A stretch of DNA of 58,408 nt from assembly GCA_964391805.1 (NCBI GenBank), contig CAYMNK010000013.1, forward strand, positions 1 through 58,408. Direction: 5' to 3'. The notes below the pieces were generated by a model. The model made no database searches and was not told the DNA's origin. It saw only the letters and a program-made list of their open reading frames with translations. A program made the translations under genes and the position numbers. Source of the stretch: RUG14300 sp964391805. GTDB lineage: Bacteria > Bacillota > Clostridia > Christensenellales > CAG-1252. Shown piece by piece: positions 29,077 through 38,368 of this stretch. Positions within the stretch are counted from its first letter, which is position 1. Every line of letters begins with the position of its first letter.

Positions 29077-30468
29077 TTAACTCTTTATATCCAACCAACT
29101 GAAATCACTATCCCAGTTATAGGTAATTGTCGGATCGATGGTTTTTAGTCCTGCATCGGCAATGGCTTGTTTGTATCGATTGTATATCCCGGTTGCTACG
29201 TCTTTACCCGTTGCGTTTTTATTTTTTCCAAGAATATAGTTGATAACATCCTCGTTGTTTTTGGTATCGATGTTGCTTGTGGAATATTTAATATCGTTCT
29301 TAACAAATAACGATTTACCGCAGTCACGCATAGCGTAATTAACGGCTTGGTCACGTTCGCTCTTATATTCGATTCCGTCAACTGCCATTATGGAATTGGT
29401 TTCGTCTGCGAAATATTGACTAACAGATTGGCTGGTTAGATACTTCAAAAAACGAATACAAGCTTCGGGATATTTGGTATATTTATAAACACTGAATCCG
29501 TCATAGTCGCTGGTAATATATGAATAATCTACACCCTCAGGAGCAGGTATAGCCATAAAGCCAAGTTCCATTTCTTCGGCATCGTTAAGTAGATATAAAT
29601 TGTTATTGTTAAGAATAACCATAGCAGCGTTACCCTCTACGAAATTACGAACTGCGGTTTCCTTGCTCTTGCCTTCGCATTGACCGAAATAGCCCTTACT
29701 ATTCCAATCTTTGAGTTTGTCGAGCATTTTGCCTTCCAATTCGATGTTTTCATCTGAATTGGTAATAAGTCCTTGAGAATAAGCAGGATCCTTGTATGAA
29801 CCAAGTTGTAACTCCGAGAAGTTTTGGAATGCAGTATACAATCCGGTAAGTGAACCACCGGATATGCCCGTTACAGCAAGAGGTGCAAAAGATGAACTCG
29901 AAGATAATTTTCTCAACGAGGCAAGAGTATCTTCAAATTCCTGTAAATTAGTAGGAACCGCTATATCGTTTTCTTCGAAAAGCGTTTTATTGTACACCAA
30001 AACTTCTGCTGTGCAACGGAATGGTACACTGTAATGATTATCGCCGACCTTGGCTAAATCCCAAGCTTCTCCGTTAGATTTAAAGGTATCGCTCCAACCA
30101 CTCATATATTCGTCTAAAGGCAAGCAAACATCGTTGTTTACATAACCTGCTACTTGGTTTGTCCAATAGAAGAATACATCGGGAACCGACGACGAAATTA
30201 CTTGAGAATTGAGATAACTCGGTACATCTTCGTAGTTGCTGACTACGATTTCTATACGAATATCCTTGTTTTCAGCCATAAAGTCGTTGACTATCTTGGT
30301 GAATTGTGTGGAGTTTTCGCTCCATATATGCAAAAACTTTATTTTCTTGACGTTGACTCTTTCGCCTGTATCGGGATCAATATAACTATCGTCCGCACAA
30401 GAAATCAACATAGATGCGCTTAAAACTAAAATAATTAGAATTAAGAATATGGAAATTACTTTTTTCAT
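29077..30468 (-). CDS. Sugar-binding lipoprotein of a CUT1 ABC transporter
   Basis: A 463-residue family 1 extracellular solute-binding protein. It has a lipoprotein signal ending in a lipobox (MLISC, Cys24), then a linker and the KIKFLHIWSENS opening strand typical of maltodextrin/oligosaccharide-binding proteins. It captures sugar outside the membrane and hands it to the two permeases. Its start overlaps the end of the preceding exported-protein gene by four bases. The substrate is not readable from the sequence; the surrounding GH13, GH31 and GH51 enzymes suggest alpha-glucan or arabinose-containing oligosaccharides. Confidence 0.9.
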   Translation of the reverse strand: MKKVISIFLILIILVLSASMLISCADDSYIDPDTGERVNVKKIKFLHIWSENSTQFTKIVNDFMAENKDIRIEIVVSNYEDVPSYLNSQVISSSVPDVFFYWTNQVAGYVNNDVCLPLDEYMSGWSDTFKSNGEAWDLAKVGDNHYSVPFRCTAEVLVYNKTLFEENDIAVPTNLQEFEDTLASLRKLSSSSSFAPLAVTGISGGSLTGLYTAFQNFSELQLGSYKDPAYSQGLITNSDENIELEGKMLDKLKDWNSKGYFGQCEGKSKETAVRNFVEGNAAMVILNNNNLYLLNDAEEMELGFMAIPAPEGVDYSYITSDYDGFSVYKYTKYPEACIRFLKYLTSQSVSQYFADETNSIMAVDGIEYKSERDQAVNYAMRDCGKSLFVKNDIKYSTSNIDTKNNEDVINYILGKNKNATGKDVATGIYNRYKQAIADAGLKTIDPTITYNWDSDFSWLDIKS

Positions 30469-32138
30469 GATTTTTTTCTCCTTATATATAGAATACTTGC
30501 CGTTGCTACCGACGCTAAAATCAATACGGCTCCGCCTACTATCAATATAATCGCAAATGTGTTGTCGTGATGTTCTACAGCCTCTACCAAGGTAGGTATT
30601 TTTTCGGTGTTATACACGTAATCCTTGCTATAATCTGGATAATCGGGTTCAACAAAATAGTAGATGCTGTCATAATCGGTGAGATATTTCATCTCAAAAT
30701 CGTACATTTGCGCGTTAATATCCATAAAATTAACCCCGAAGCACGGTGTAAAATCCGACACGTTCACGGTTGCAATTACGTCATCGTTTCCGTAAGCAGA
30801 CACCATATAACTATCTAACTGCATGCATTGTTGACCATCCAAGTACATATGCAATACGCCGTCCTTAATGACGATTTCTAAGGTATATTGGGTACCCGGC
30901 GTCACCGTTATTCCGCAATTAACCTCGTAGGTAAAATCATAGGGATTACTCGTACAGAAGTACATAGCAGCCTGTCCGCTTGCAGGCGATACGTTACACG
31001 ATACGTACACTGTTTGACCTAAAATCGTTGTTTTCCCGACAATCAAGCCAAGTGTTCGATTGGTTTCGGCATCCGTTGTAAGTTTGAAATTTGCCTTATA
31101 ATAGACGTCTACTCCTTGTGTAGACACCTTTTCTCCGTTTTTAATGAGGGTGTTACTGCTTAGATAGTCGTTTTTGAAATAGTTAACCGCTCTAAGCCAA
31201 CTTCCCGTATATTTCATCGTTGCGACAGAGTCCTCAAAACTCAGTCCGTTATTGTCTAAATTACGCTGATTTCCCGATATTGCCACTTTTTTCTCGGAAA
31301 AAATATCGTTGCTGTCATAATTGCGAGCATATTCAAGCTCTTCTTTTCCGTATGATATCGAAGAATAATCCCCTTCATCCACATATTTTACGGTAAGATC
31401 GGATACCGTTGCGTCGATATCCATAAAATTGACACCGGCGACGGGATGTAGTTTAGTTAAGTCTACAGTATACTTATTACCTACTCCGTCCACACCCTCT
31501 ATCGTTGAAAACGTTCCAAGTTTAAAGGAACCATTGATATATACTGATATTGATTCGTTAGTTTTTAATACCGATAACCGATATTTGGTATCGTTTTTAA
31601 AGTTTTGTTTAAGAGCGATAGTACAGTTTACGTCGGCATCACCGCCAACCTTCTTATAAAAATAAAAAACCAAAGAATTGTCTTGAGGTTGGATGTTTAC
31701 CGATACGTATACGGTTTCGTTTGTTTCCGCTAATACCTGCCTACCTATTACTATTCCTAACGAACGGTATTGTTGTGCGCCAGACCATTTGATATTGCAA
31801 TCATAGTACGTCGTAAGCATGCTCGTATCAGTCTCTATTCCATTTAGTAATACTTTATCTTGCGAAGTAAGAGGATTGTCTACCACCATTATACCGCGTA
31901 GCCAATTGCCCGTATACTTCATAGAGTAAATTCCGTCCGAATAGTTCATAGAGTCATTAGTATCTCTAAGATTTGTCGAAGGTGTACCGACTGCAAGATT
32001 ATCATTCGGCGAAGACTGACCATCCGACAACGTATATCCGTCGGCGTGTGCAACCATTGGCATTGTCATAAATAACAATGTCACGGTTAGAATAAATATA
32101 AATGCTATTTTGGTAGCTTTACTTGTTAATGTTTTCAT
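30465..32138 (-). CDS. Exported protein with two tandem LamG-like domains and C-terminal membrane anchor
   Basis: A 557-residue protein with a signal peptide ending near AHA-DG, two similar halves of about 230 residues (each containing MKYTGNWLR or MKYTGSWLR and a GVNFMDI motif), and a C-terminal membrane helix followed by RRKKS. The halves look like concanavalin/LamG-type beta-sandwiches that arose by internal duplication. No catalytic motif is visible. It is translationally coupled to the sugar-binding lipoprotein, so a wall-side glycan-binding or substrate-holding role is likely. The start has a weak ribosome-binding site. Confidence 0.75.
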   Translation of the reverse strand: MKTLTSKATKIAFIFILTVTLLFMTMPMVAHADGYTLSDGQSSPNDNLAVGTPSTNLRDTNDSMNYSDGIYSMKYTGNWLRGIMVVDNPLTSQDKVLLNGIETDTSMLTTYYDCNIKWSGAQQYRSLGIVIGRQVLAETNETVYVSVNIQPQDNSLVFYFYKKVGGDADVNCTIALKQNFKNDTKYRLSVLKTNESISVYINGSFKLGTFSTIEGVDGVGNKYTVDLTKLHPVAGVNFMDIDATVSDLTVKYVDEGDYSSISYGKEELEYARNYDSNDIFSEKKVAISGNQRNLDNNGLSFEDSVATMKYTGSWLRAVNYFKNDYLSSNTLIKNGEKVSTQGVDVYYKANFKLTTDAETNRTLGLIVGKTTILGQTVYVSCNVSPASGQAAMYFCTSNPYDFTYEVNCGITVTPGTQYTLEIVIKDGVLHMYLDGQQCMQLDSYMVSAYGNDDVIATVNVSDFTPCFGVNFMDINAQMYDFEMKYLTDYDSIYYFVEPDYPDYSKDYVYNTEKIPTLVEAVEHHDNTFAIILIVGGAVLILASVATASILYIRRKKS

Positions 32139-32180
32139 GCTTATCGTTTTTCACATTTATTATCGCTTTTGTTATGTTTA

Positions 32181-32204
32181 GCGGAATACCTTTCGATATT
32201 CCGC
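32181..32204 (-). other. Intercistronic hairpin in the sugar operon
   Basis: GCGGAATA at 32181-32188 pairs perfectly with TATTCCGC at 32197-32204. No T-run follows on the minus strand. It lies between the Cys-repeat lipoprotein and the LamG-type protein and may protect mRNA ends or set expression ratios between them. Confidence 0.5.
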
Positions 32205-32241
32205 CGAACAAATGTTTTTGACGTTAACCATCAATTCTTTT

Positions 32242-34179
32242 TTAGTTCCAAGAACCTACAAATTTATCTCCGTCTGTTCCGCTAACTACGAACGTATCTT
32301 TGCCACCGACAAGACTCAATTCATATGTTTGTCCCCAACTCTCATAGCCATACTTATCTGCAGATGTATCTGCATCGAGTGACACACGGTATAAATATAC
32401 TTTATTTTCACCATCTTGAACATCTGCTTTTACGCACAAGCCGTCAACTGTACCCATTACTTTGCGAGTTGTCATTTCCGATTCGTTAACGAATACAATT
32501 ACGAATTGCTCTCCTCCGCTAACAAAACCACTTTGTTGAGAAAAATCGAAGCTAATGCTTGTAGGTAAAGGTATACTCCATTCACCCGTCCACGATCCTC
32601 CATTTTCAGAAGTAACAATATATCTATCACTATCGTCTTGCAATACGATATCGGGAGATTGTCCCCACCAATTAGAATTTACATATTCCCAAGAAAGCGC
32701 TTCACTTGTCGGAGCTGTACGAACGATTTTGAAAGCATTGTACTTTTCGGGAATACTTATCGAAACGCTCTTACCGTTAAGGGTAGCCTTAATCCATTCA
32801 TTGTCGGGCTTTGATTCGTCGGTATTATATAGATAAATACCGAATATTTCGTCTCCTCGAACTACAGGAGTTAAATCTATCGTAATTCTTCTATCGGTGT
32901 TTTGCCCCTCTATCGCAACTACCTCTACGTTGATGTCGCCCAAAACACGAAGGGTGTATGTTCCGTTTTCGGTCAAAGTAACTTTAGCTCTGTCTATTAT
33001 AACCTCACTGATATAATAACCTTCGCTTGCGGTGAAGGTCAAGGTGATTGTGCTACCTACGGGGATTTCGCTCATTGTTTCGGAGGTGACGCTATAATCC
33101 GCGCTTTCAGCTACAATAACTCTACCTTTTCCGTTCCACTCTGCAAATCCGCCCAAGAAAGAACCGCCGTTATAGTCGGTGAATATGTAGTAATTCTTAT
33201 CGCCGATAACGATTTCACTTGAGCCACCCCAGTAATCACTGCTCCACGATATAGATTCTTGTGTAATAGATGTACGTAACACTTTAAATTTGGTCATTCC
33301 TTCAGGAATTGCATGACGAGCGATTTTTTCGGAACTCAATACGCTTTGTTGCCACGTATTAGCGCCTTCGTCATTATAGAAGTACACACCGAAGCGTTCT
33401 CCACCGGTATAAATACCTGAAACGTTATAGTTGATATATAAGAAGTTAAGACCTTCCTCTTTAACAATTTCACCGCTTGCCTTAACCATTAATGCAGATA
33501 CGTCATTATCCAAGTCGCTCGAATCTGTTTGTTCCCAAAGGGTATCGTCGTTATTCGAATAACGTAACAATTGAATTTGAGTTGCTCCGTTGGGAATGGA
33601 TGCACTGTATCTTTCAAATTCGACATTAACGAGATCGACTATTTGCTCGGGATCATTTGCAAATATAAGTTTTAACTTAAGTCTTGCTCCGTCCGCCGCG
33701 TAACGTGATAACTCGCCAAGTTCTAAGGTAATATCGCGATAGGTAAATCCAAGTGCCGGTATCTCCTTCTTCTCGCCCTCGTAGTCGCAACGTGAACAAT
33801 ATTCATAAGATTCATATCCGACTTTTGTGTATGAGGGATTGATTTGCTCATAAATTTTGATATCGTGATCTAATGCATCGACTTCCGCATATGTTGTATA
33901 GTCGCAACGACTACATGTATCATAAGCATTATGACCGGCCTCTGTACAAGTGGCATCTTTTGCTTCGTGACTAACGATATCATGACCTAATGCATCGACT
34001 TCACGTTCTTCTACGTTCCCACAAAGAGCACAGGTTCTTTGTTCTACTCCTTTCGCAGTGCAACTCGGTGCTGTTATCTGTTGCCAATCGCCATAGCTGT
34101 GTTCACACGGCTTATCGCAAGCAACGAATAATAACACACAGGTCATCACTACTAATAGTATTATCCCTAATTTTTTCAT
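32242..34179 (-). CDS. Lipoprotein with Cys-pair repeats and tandem glycan-binding-like domains
   Basis: A 645-residue lipoprotein (signal then FVAC, Cys21). Three 40-residue repeats follow at about 25-145, each with CTxxG, a CxxC pair and an ALGHD-like end; the third has lost some Cys. The rest has three or four similar beta-domains sharing an R-x-S/A...W...GG pattern near their ends (residues about 300, 480, 640), which resemble small carbohydrate-binding modules. A surface glycan-binding role fits the neighbours. AAGGAG precedes the ATG. The Cys-repeat type is common in gut Clostridia surface proteins; its function is not known to me. Confidence 0.7.
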   Translation of the reverse strand: MKKLGIILLVVMTCVLLFVACDKPCEHSYGDWQQITAPSCTAKGVEQRTCALCGNVEEREVDALGHDIVSHEAKDATCTEAGHNAYDTCSRCDYTTYAEVDALDHDIKIYEQINPSYTKVGYESYEYCSRCDYEGEKKEIPALGFTYRDITLELGELSRYAADGARLKLKLIFANDPEQIVDLVNVEFERYSASIPNGATQIQLLRYSNNDDTLWEQTDSSDLDNDVSALMVKASGEIVKEEGLNFLYINYNVSGIYTGGERFGVYFYNDEGANTWQQSVLSSEKIARHAIPEGMTKFKVLRTSITQESISWSSDYWGGSSEIVIGDKNYYIFTDYNGGSFLGGFAEWNGKGRVIVAESADYSVTSETMSEIPVGSTITLTFTASEGYYISEVIIDRAKVTLTENGTYTLRVLGDINVEVVAIEGQNTDRRITIDLTPVVRGDEIFGIYLYNTDESKPDNEWIKATLNGKSVSISIPEKYNAFKIVRTAPTSEALSWEYVNSNWWGQSPDIVLQDDSDRYIVTSENGGSWTGEWSIPLPTSISFDFSQQSGFVSGGEQFVIVFVNESEMTTRKVMGTVDGLCVKADVQDGENKVYLYRVSLDADTSADKYGYESWGQTYELSLVGGKDTFVVSGTDGDKFVGSWN

Positions 34180-34221
34180 AGCTTTCTCCTTTTTTATTAA
34201 TATTTCGGCATTGTAACCGAT

Positions 34222-35724
34222 TTAGCTCAATGTAAAGGTTGCGAATAATACGCTATATTTCCCTACAGTCAATTCTCCGTTTTGATAAACGGATTGAGAG
34301 TCAACACTCTTAATCACTACATTGTTAGGATTCTCAAACGTATTCTTAGCATGGATATCGTCGGCTCTAAGTGTAGAGATTTCACTTAATTCCACTTTTT
34401 GATCCATTTGAATAGCTATTTGAAGATCGTTTTCGGTAACGTTTACGATTACTACCTTGTATGCATTAGCGACTTCATCATAAGCTACCGAATGATATAC
34501 GCCGTTTGCCTTACCGTATTTTTTAGATTTATAAGTCGGCAATTTGCTTTGCGTTTTAATTGCACTACAACCGGCGAAGGTGTTAGCAATTTTTGCAAAC
34601 GGATAATATGTCGTTTGTTTAAGCACGCCTCCGTCATTTTGAGTCAAAATGGGTGCGATGACGTTTACAAGCTGAGCAAGACATCCTATTTTGACATAAT
34701 CGGCATTATTAATAAGGGTAAGTAACAATTCGGTAAATACCAATGCATCTGCCATATCGTAATTATTTTCTAATAGAGGTAATCCGTATGCCCAGTCCGC
34801 TTGACGATTGCCCGAACCGTCGAAAGTGTGCCATACATTCCATTCATCTACCGACAAATAGATTTCCTTGTTTGATTTACGACGGCGTTTTTCGTCCTTG
34901 ATAAGTTTGATTCCGCATTTGATATAATCGTCAAAGTTGCGTCCCGATGCCAAAAACTCACTCAAATTGTGGTCTTTTGTGGGATAGGTATAATATGCAT
35001 GCATCGAAATATAGTCGATATAATCGAATGCGGTATGCAGTACCGTTTTATCCCAAGAGGGAAACGTTGCGGATAATGGAGAACAACTTCCGCAAGCTAT
35101 AGTTTTCGCTTGAGGGCTTATCCACTTGATTATCTTAGCTGAATCCACAGCCAATTTAGAGTAATCTTCGGCCGATTTAGAACAAACTTGCCATGAGCCG
35201 TCCATTTCGTTGCCCAAACACCAATACTTGACGTTATAGGGATTCTCTCGTCCGTTGGCAATACGCTTTTTTGCCCACATTCCTTGATTGGTTAAATTAC
35301 AATATTGGACCAAGTCCGATACGTCTTGCATCGAACCCGTACCCAAGTTAACAGCCATCATCGGCTCCGCCCCAACTTTTTCGGCAAAAGGCAAAAATTC
35401 ATCTACGCCCACCTTATTGGGTTCTATGGCTATCCAAGCAAGGTCTATAACTTCTTCTCTGTCCTGTTTCGGGCCTATTGCCTTTTTCCAGTCATATCCG
35501 GATACGAAATTACCGCCCGGATAACGGATTATCGATACGCCCATGTCGGATATCGCTTGAGCAACGTCTTTTCTAAATCCGTTTTCGTCGGATGTCGGGT
35601 GCGTTGGTTCGTAAACACCATTATAAACAGCTCGTCCCAAGTGTTCCACGAACGAACCGAAAACGGTCTTTTCGATAACGCCTATCTTATTATTTTTATC
35701 TACTTTAATGAAGTACTTACTCAT
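34222..35724 (-). CDS. GH51 alpha-L-arabinofuranosidase
   Basis: A 500-residue cytoplasmic enzyme of normal family length. The acid/base Glu173 lies in CLGNEMDG and the nucleophile Glu294 in SVDEWNVW, both canonical for GH51. IIRYPGGNFVSGYDWK near residue 65 is a family hallmark. It releases terminal L-arabinose from arabino-oligosaccharides. The next genes upstream encode an epimerase and an arabinose/fucose-type isomerase, so liberated pentose is probably isomerised directly. AAGGAG precedes the ATG. Confidence 0.95.
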   Translation of the reverse strand: MSKYFIKVDKNNKIGVIEKTVFGSFVEHLGRAVYNGVYEPTHPTSDENGFRKDVAQAISDMGVSIIRYPGGNFVSGYDWKKAIGPKQDREEVIDLAWIAIEPNKVGVDEFLPFAEKVGAEPMMAVNLGTGSMQDVSDLVQYCNLTNQGMWAKKRIANGRENPYNVKYWCLGNEMDGSWQVCSKSAEDYSKLAVDSAKIIKWISPQAKTIACGSCSPLSATFPSWDKTVLHTAFDYIDYISMHAYYTYPTKDHNLSEFLASGRNFDDYIKCGIKLIKDEKRRRKSNKEIYLSVDEWNVWHTFDGSGNRQADWAYGLPLLENNYDMADALVFTELLLTLINNADYVKIGCLAQLVNVIAPILTQNDGGVLKQTTYYPFAKIANTFAGCSAIKTQSKLPTYKSKKYGKANGVYHSVAYDEVANAYKVVIVNVTENDLQIAIQMDQKVELSEISTLRADDIHAKNTFENPNNVVIKSVDSQSVYQNGELTVGKYSVLFATFTLS

Positions 35725-35778
35725 TAGTTCGTCTCCTTTGGATATTGTTCAGTCCTTGCCTATATTGGTGTGGATTTT

Positions 35779-36669
35779 TTATTTTAGTCCGTACTTCGCC
35801 ATTTTCGCTTTAGTGAAGTCTAATAGTTCTACCGCCGCGTCGTCTAAACGTTGTTCAGTAGGATTTTCGAGAATATCACGCCATACTCTGATATCATAGC
35901 CTACTTCGTCGCCCATTTGTAAAAAAGGTTCGGATACGATGCTATGCTTATAACCGATGTCGGACAACGCTTGGAACACCTCGTCGAAATCGATATGACC
36001 GCGTCCCGGTATGTTGCGATTGTTGTCGCCTGTGTGGAAGTGGCGAAGTTTATCACCTGCTAAACGAATTGCGTCACCTATGTTATTTTCTTCGATATTC
36101 ATATGGTAGGTGTCGAGTTGAACACCTATGTTTTTGCTGTCTACTAATTCTACTAAACGGATTGCCTCTTTTGCCGTGTTGATAAGAGGGGTTTCAAAAC
36201 GGTTTGCCGCTTCTACGCATACCGTAACGCCTTCACGCTCGGCAACCTTCATTACCCGTCTTAGCGAATCGGCACTGTGCTCGAAAAGCTCTGCTTTTTC
36301 TTTGACACCTATTTGATAGTCAGGAACACCCCAACCGGAATATGTTACACCGCTCAACAAATCACCGTCCATAACTGCGATTTTACGAACGATGTCGCTT
36401 AAATAATTAACACCGCCAATTCTTACATACTTATCTCTGTTGGCAATATCATACAGCTTATTTAATCCTAAACTGTAGGATAATTCTATACCTGCCTCGT
36501 CTGCATATTTCTTTATTTTACGGCACTCATCGTCCGTCATATCGAGCAACGGTTGTGCTTGAAACTCCAAAATATCGAATCCAAGTCTCGCTACCTTATC
36601 GATATAGTATTTGTAGTCTATCGACCAACGCTTTTCCCAAAAATTTACGAAAATGCCTAATTTGTTCAT
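35779..36669 (-). CDS. Sugar epimerase, tagatose/psicose 3-epimerase-like TIM barrel
   Basis: A 296-residue protein. The start at 36669 is chosen because GGAGG lies nearby; a 27-base longer start lacks a site. Metal-site Glu residues appear in CVEAANRFE and at VSEPF near the C-terminus, and QLDTYHMN supplies the Asp/His in between. This is the pattern of the D-tagatose 3-epimerase and xylose-isomerase-like barrel family. It interconverts ketoses at C3, or a related sugar acid. It lies between the isomerase and GH51, consistent with pentose or ketose catabolism. The exact sugar cannot be read. Confidence 0.85.
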   Translation of the reverse strand: MNKLGIFVNFWEKRWSIDYKYYIDKVARLGFDILEFQAQPLLDMTDDECRKIKKYADEAGIELSYSLGLNKLYDIANRDKYVRIGGVNYLSDIVRKIAVMDGDLLSGVTYSGWGVPDYQIGVKEKAELFEHSADSLRRVMKVAEREGVTVCVEAANRFETPLINTAKEAIRLVELVDSKNIGVQLDTYHMNIEENNIGDAIRLAGDKLRHFHTGDNNRNIPGRGHIDFDEVFQALSDIGYKHSIVSEPFLQMGDEVGYDIRVWRDILENPTEQRLDDAAVELLDFTKAKMAKYGLK

Positions 36670-36698
36670 GAGTTGCCTCCTTTTTTTATTAATCAAAA

Positions 36699-38087
36699 TT
36701 ATATACGTTTATAATCGAATGCTAAGTATTTGAACGCTTCTTCTATGGCGTCCGACCATTTGCCGGAAGCTATAGCAACGTGATGACGGTAACCGTTATT
36801 TGACATATAATTCAACAGTTCGTCCGAGGTAAATCCATCGCCCTCGAATACCGTTCCGCATCCGAAAAAGCCCTTTTCGAGTTCGTCGTCGGTAAGTTTG
36901 CCGTCCGCAGAAAATGCACAAAGTTCGCCATTCTCCGTCTTCATCGAGCCGATAGTGACATCCTGTGCCTTTACATTTCCTACACGCAAACCGACTCCAC
37001 TACCCTCGCCGTAAGTCTTTTTGAACATCAAGTGTTCCTCTACGTGTGTTTCTCCTTCGAGCATATTTAACGGAGCGGGCCCACAGTGGAATAATACGGT
37101 TTTGGAAATACTGTCACCGTAATTATTGTTTACGTCGAATAGCATAACAGGTTGATTGGATGCAAGCATCAACGCACGCATCATTACTGCATTATTGACG
37201 TCCAATTCGCACGATGCACAAATTCCGCGCTCGTTTAAGTCGCCAAGTATAATGCACGGAGCTATACCATATCTCAGTTGAAGTTCGTTCCAGCAACGGA
37301 TGGCTACTGTATCTAACGAATATTCCTTGATAAGTCTATCTATCGCAAGAGACAAGCGCGCTATGTTTTCAACTTTTATTTCGGGATAATCCCCAAAATC
37401 GGATAAATTGCGGACATATGCCTTACGGTTTTCTAATTTTTCACCTTTAAAGCCGTCCATTATCATAAAGAGATAGGATAAATCTATCGTCTCGACATTG
37501 ATTTTTTTAGACTGCATCGCTATTTCGTCTATACGCACCGTCTTGAATGCAGTAGTACGAGCACCGATTGCACCGACTGTAAAGTTATTCATTCCGTTTA
37601 CCACTCTACATATTGCCGTAAAGTTTTTAAGATCGATTGCAAAGTCCTCGCTAAGCGGAGAAACTGCAAACTTTTTGGTAAGCGTATATTTGATTCCCGC
37701 TTGTCTCAGCACATTACACATCGCGATTTTTCCGCATACGGCATCACGTCTATGTGCAAAATCCATTTTGCCTATTTCATCGGGATATGCTTGTATTAGT
37801 ATGGGCACGTCTACGTCCTTTAACGCATAGTATGCACCGTTTTCGTCTCCGAAATTCGGAAGACAAACTATCACACCGTCATATTCACCTCTATGTTCGG
37901 ATAAAAAATTCGCATATATTTTACCCTCTGCAATCGTTTCGACTGCGCCGTATCTCGTCAAAGTCGGATCGAGTTCTATGTAATCGTGTCCGCATTTTTG
38001 TAAAGCTTGTTTCATTTCGGATCGTGCCGAGTCAATTACTTCGCCCGGGAAAAATCCTCTGTTTCCATAGTAAAGTGCAAAGTTCAT
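36699..38087 (-). CDS. L-arabinose/L-fucose isomerase-family protein
   Basis: A 462-residue protein of the FucI/AraA-like fold. Clues are the N-terminal FFPGEVIDSARSEM, the KxxFAVSPLSED middle stretch, WNELQLRYGIAPC with the family Glu, and the metal-site region after CGPAPLNM. Members convert aldoses to ketoses, though some act on other sugars. It is the first gene of the sugar operon, preceded by AAGGAG, and is divergent from the PocR-AraC regulator. With the epimerase it could form an L-arabinose entry route. The short length and missing close AraA motifs make the exact substrate uncertain. Confidence 0.8.
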   Translation of the reverse strand: MNFALYYGNRGFFPGEVIDSARSEMKQALQKCGHDYIELDPTLTRYGAVETIAEGKIYANFLSEHRGEYDGVIVCLPNFGDENGAYYALKDVDVPILIQAYPDEIGKMDFAHRRDAVCGKIAMCNVLRQAGIKYTLTKKFAVSPLSEDFAIDLKNFTAICRVVNGMNNFTVGAIGARTTAFKTVRIDEIAMQSKKINVETIDLSYLFMIMDGFKGEKLENRKAYVRNLSDFGDYPEIKVENIARLSLAIDRLIKEYSLDTVAIRCWNELQLRYGIAPCIILGDLNERGICASCELDVNNAVMMRALMLASNQPVMLFDVNNNYGDSISKTVLFHCGPAPLNMLEGETHVEEHLMFKKTYGEGSGVGLRVGNVKAQDVTIGSMKTENGELCAFSADGKLTDDELEKGFFGCGTVFEGDGFTSDELLNYMSNNGYRHHVAIASGKWSDAIEEAFKYLAFDYKRI

Positions 38088-38220
38088 GCTATCTCCTTTT
38101 GATTGTTTCTTTAGCCAAATAAGAAATCAACTTGAAGCTAAATCAAAATACCTCATTAATTCCTTATACTTTAATAGTAACTTGTTTAACCTATTACTTA
38201 TAGAGAACAATGGAACAAAA

Positions 38221-38285
38221 AACTGTAAAATCTTCCACAAATAAACTATTTTACAGTTGACTATTTCGTATTTATAAGTTAGTAT
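38221..38285 (+). promoter_or_regulatory. Dyad operator and regulator promoter in the divergent region
   Basis: AACTGTAAAAT at 38221-38231 and ATTTTACAGTT at 38248-38258 form a perfect 11-bp inverted repeat with a 16-bp spacer. TTGACT at 38257-38262 overlaps its right end and TAGTAT follows 17 bases later, a fair sigma-A promoter for the PocR-AraC gene. The dyad is a plausible binding site for autoregulation and for control of the divergent sugar operon. The rest of 38088-38368 is A/T-rich, with no clear minus-strand promoter to my eye. Confidence 0.6.
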
Positions 38286-38368
38286 TATTATATCTTATTA
38301 ATATATCCATATTATTAAAAAACGATATATGGAGACAAAAAAGTACTTCACCGTAGAGAGGAAAACGT

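Noticed and set aside
35305..35727. 140-residue open frame antisense to the GH51 gene
   Set aside because: It overlaps a clear GH51 coding region with both catalytic Glu motifs; no independent support.
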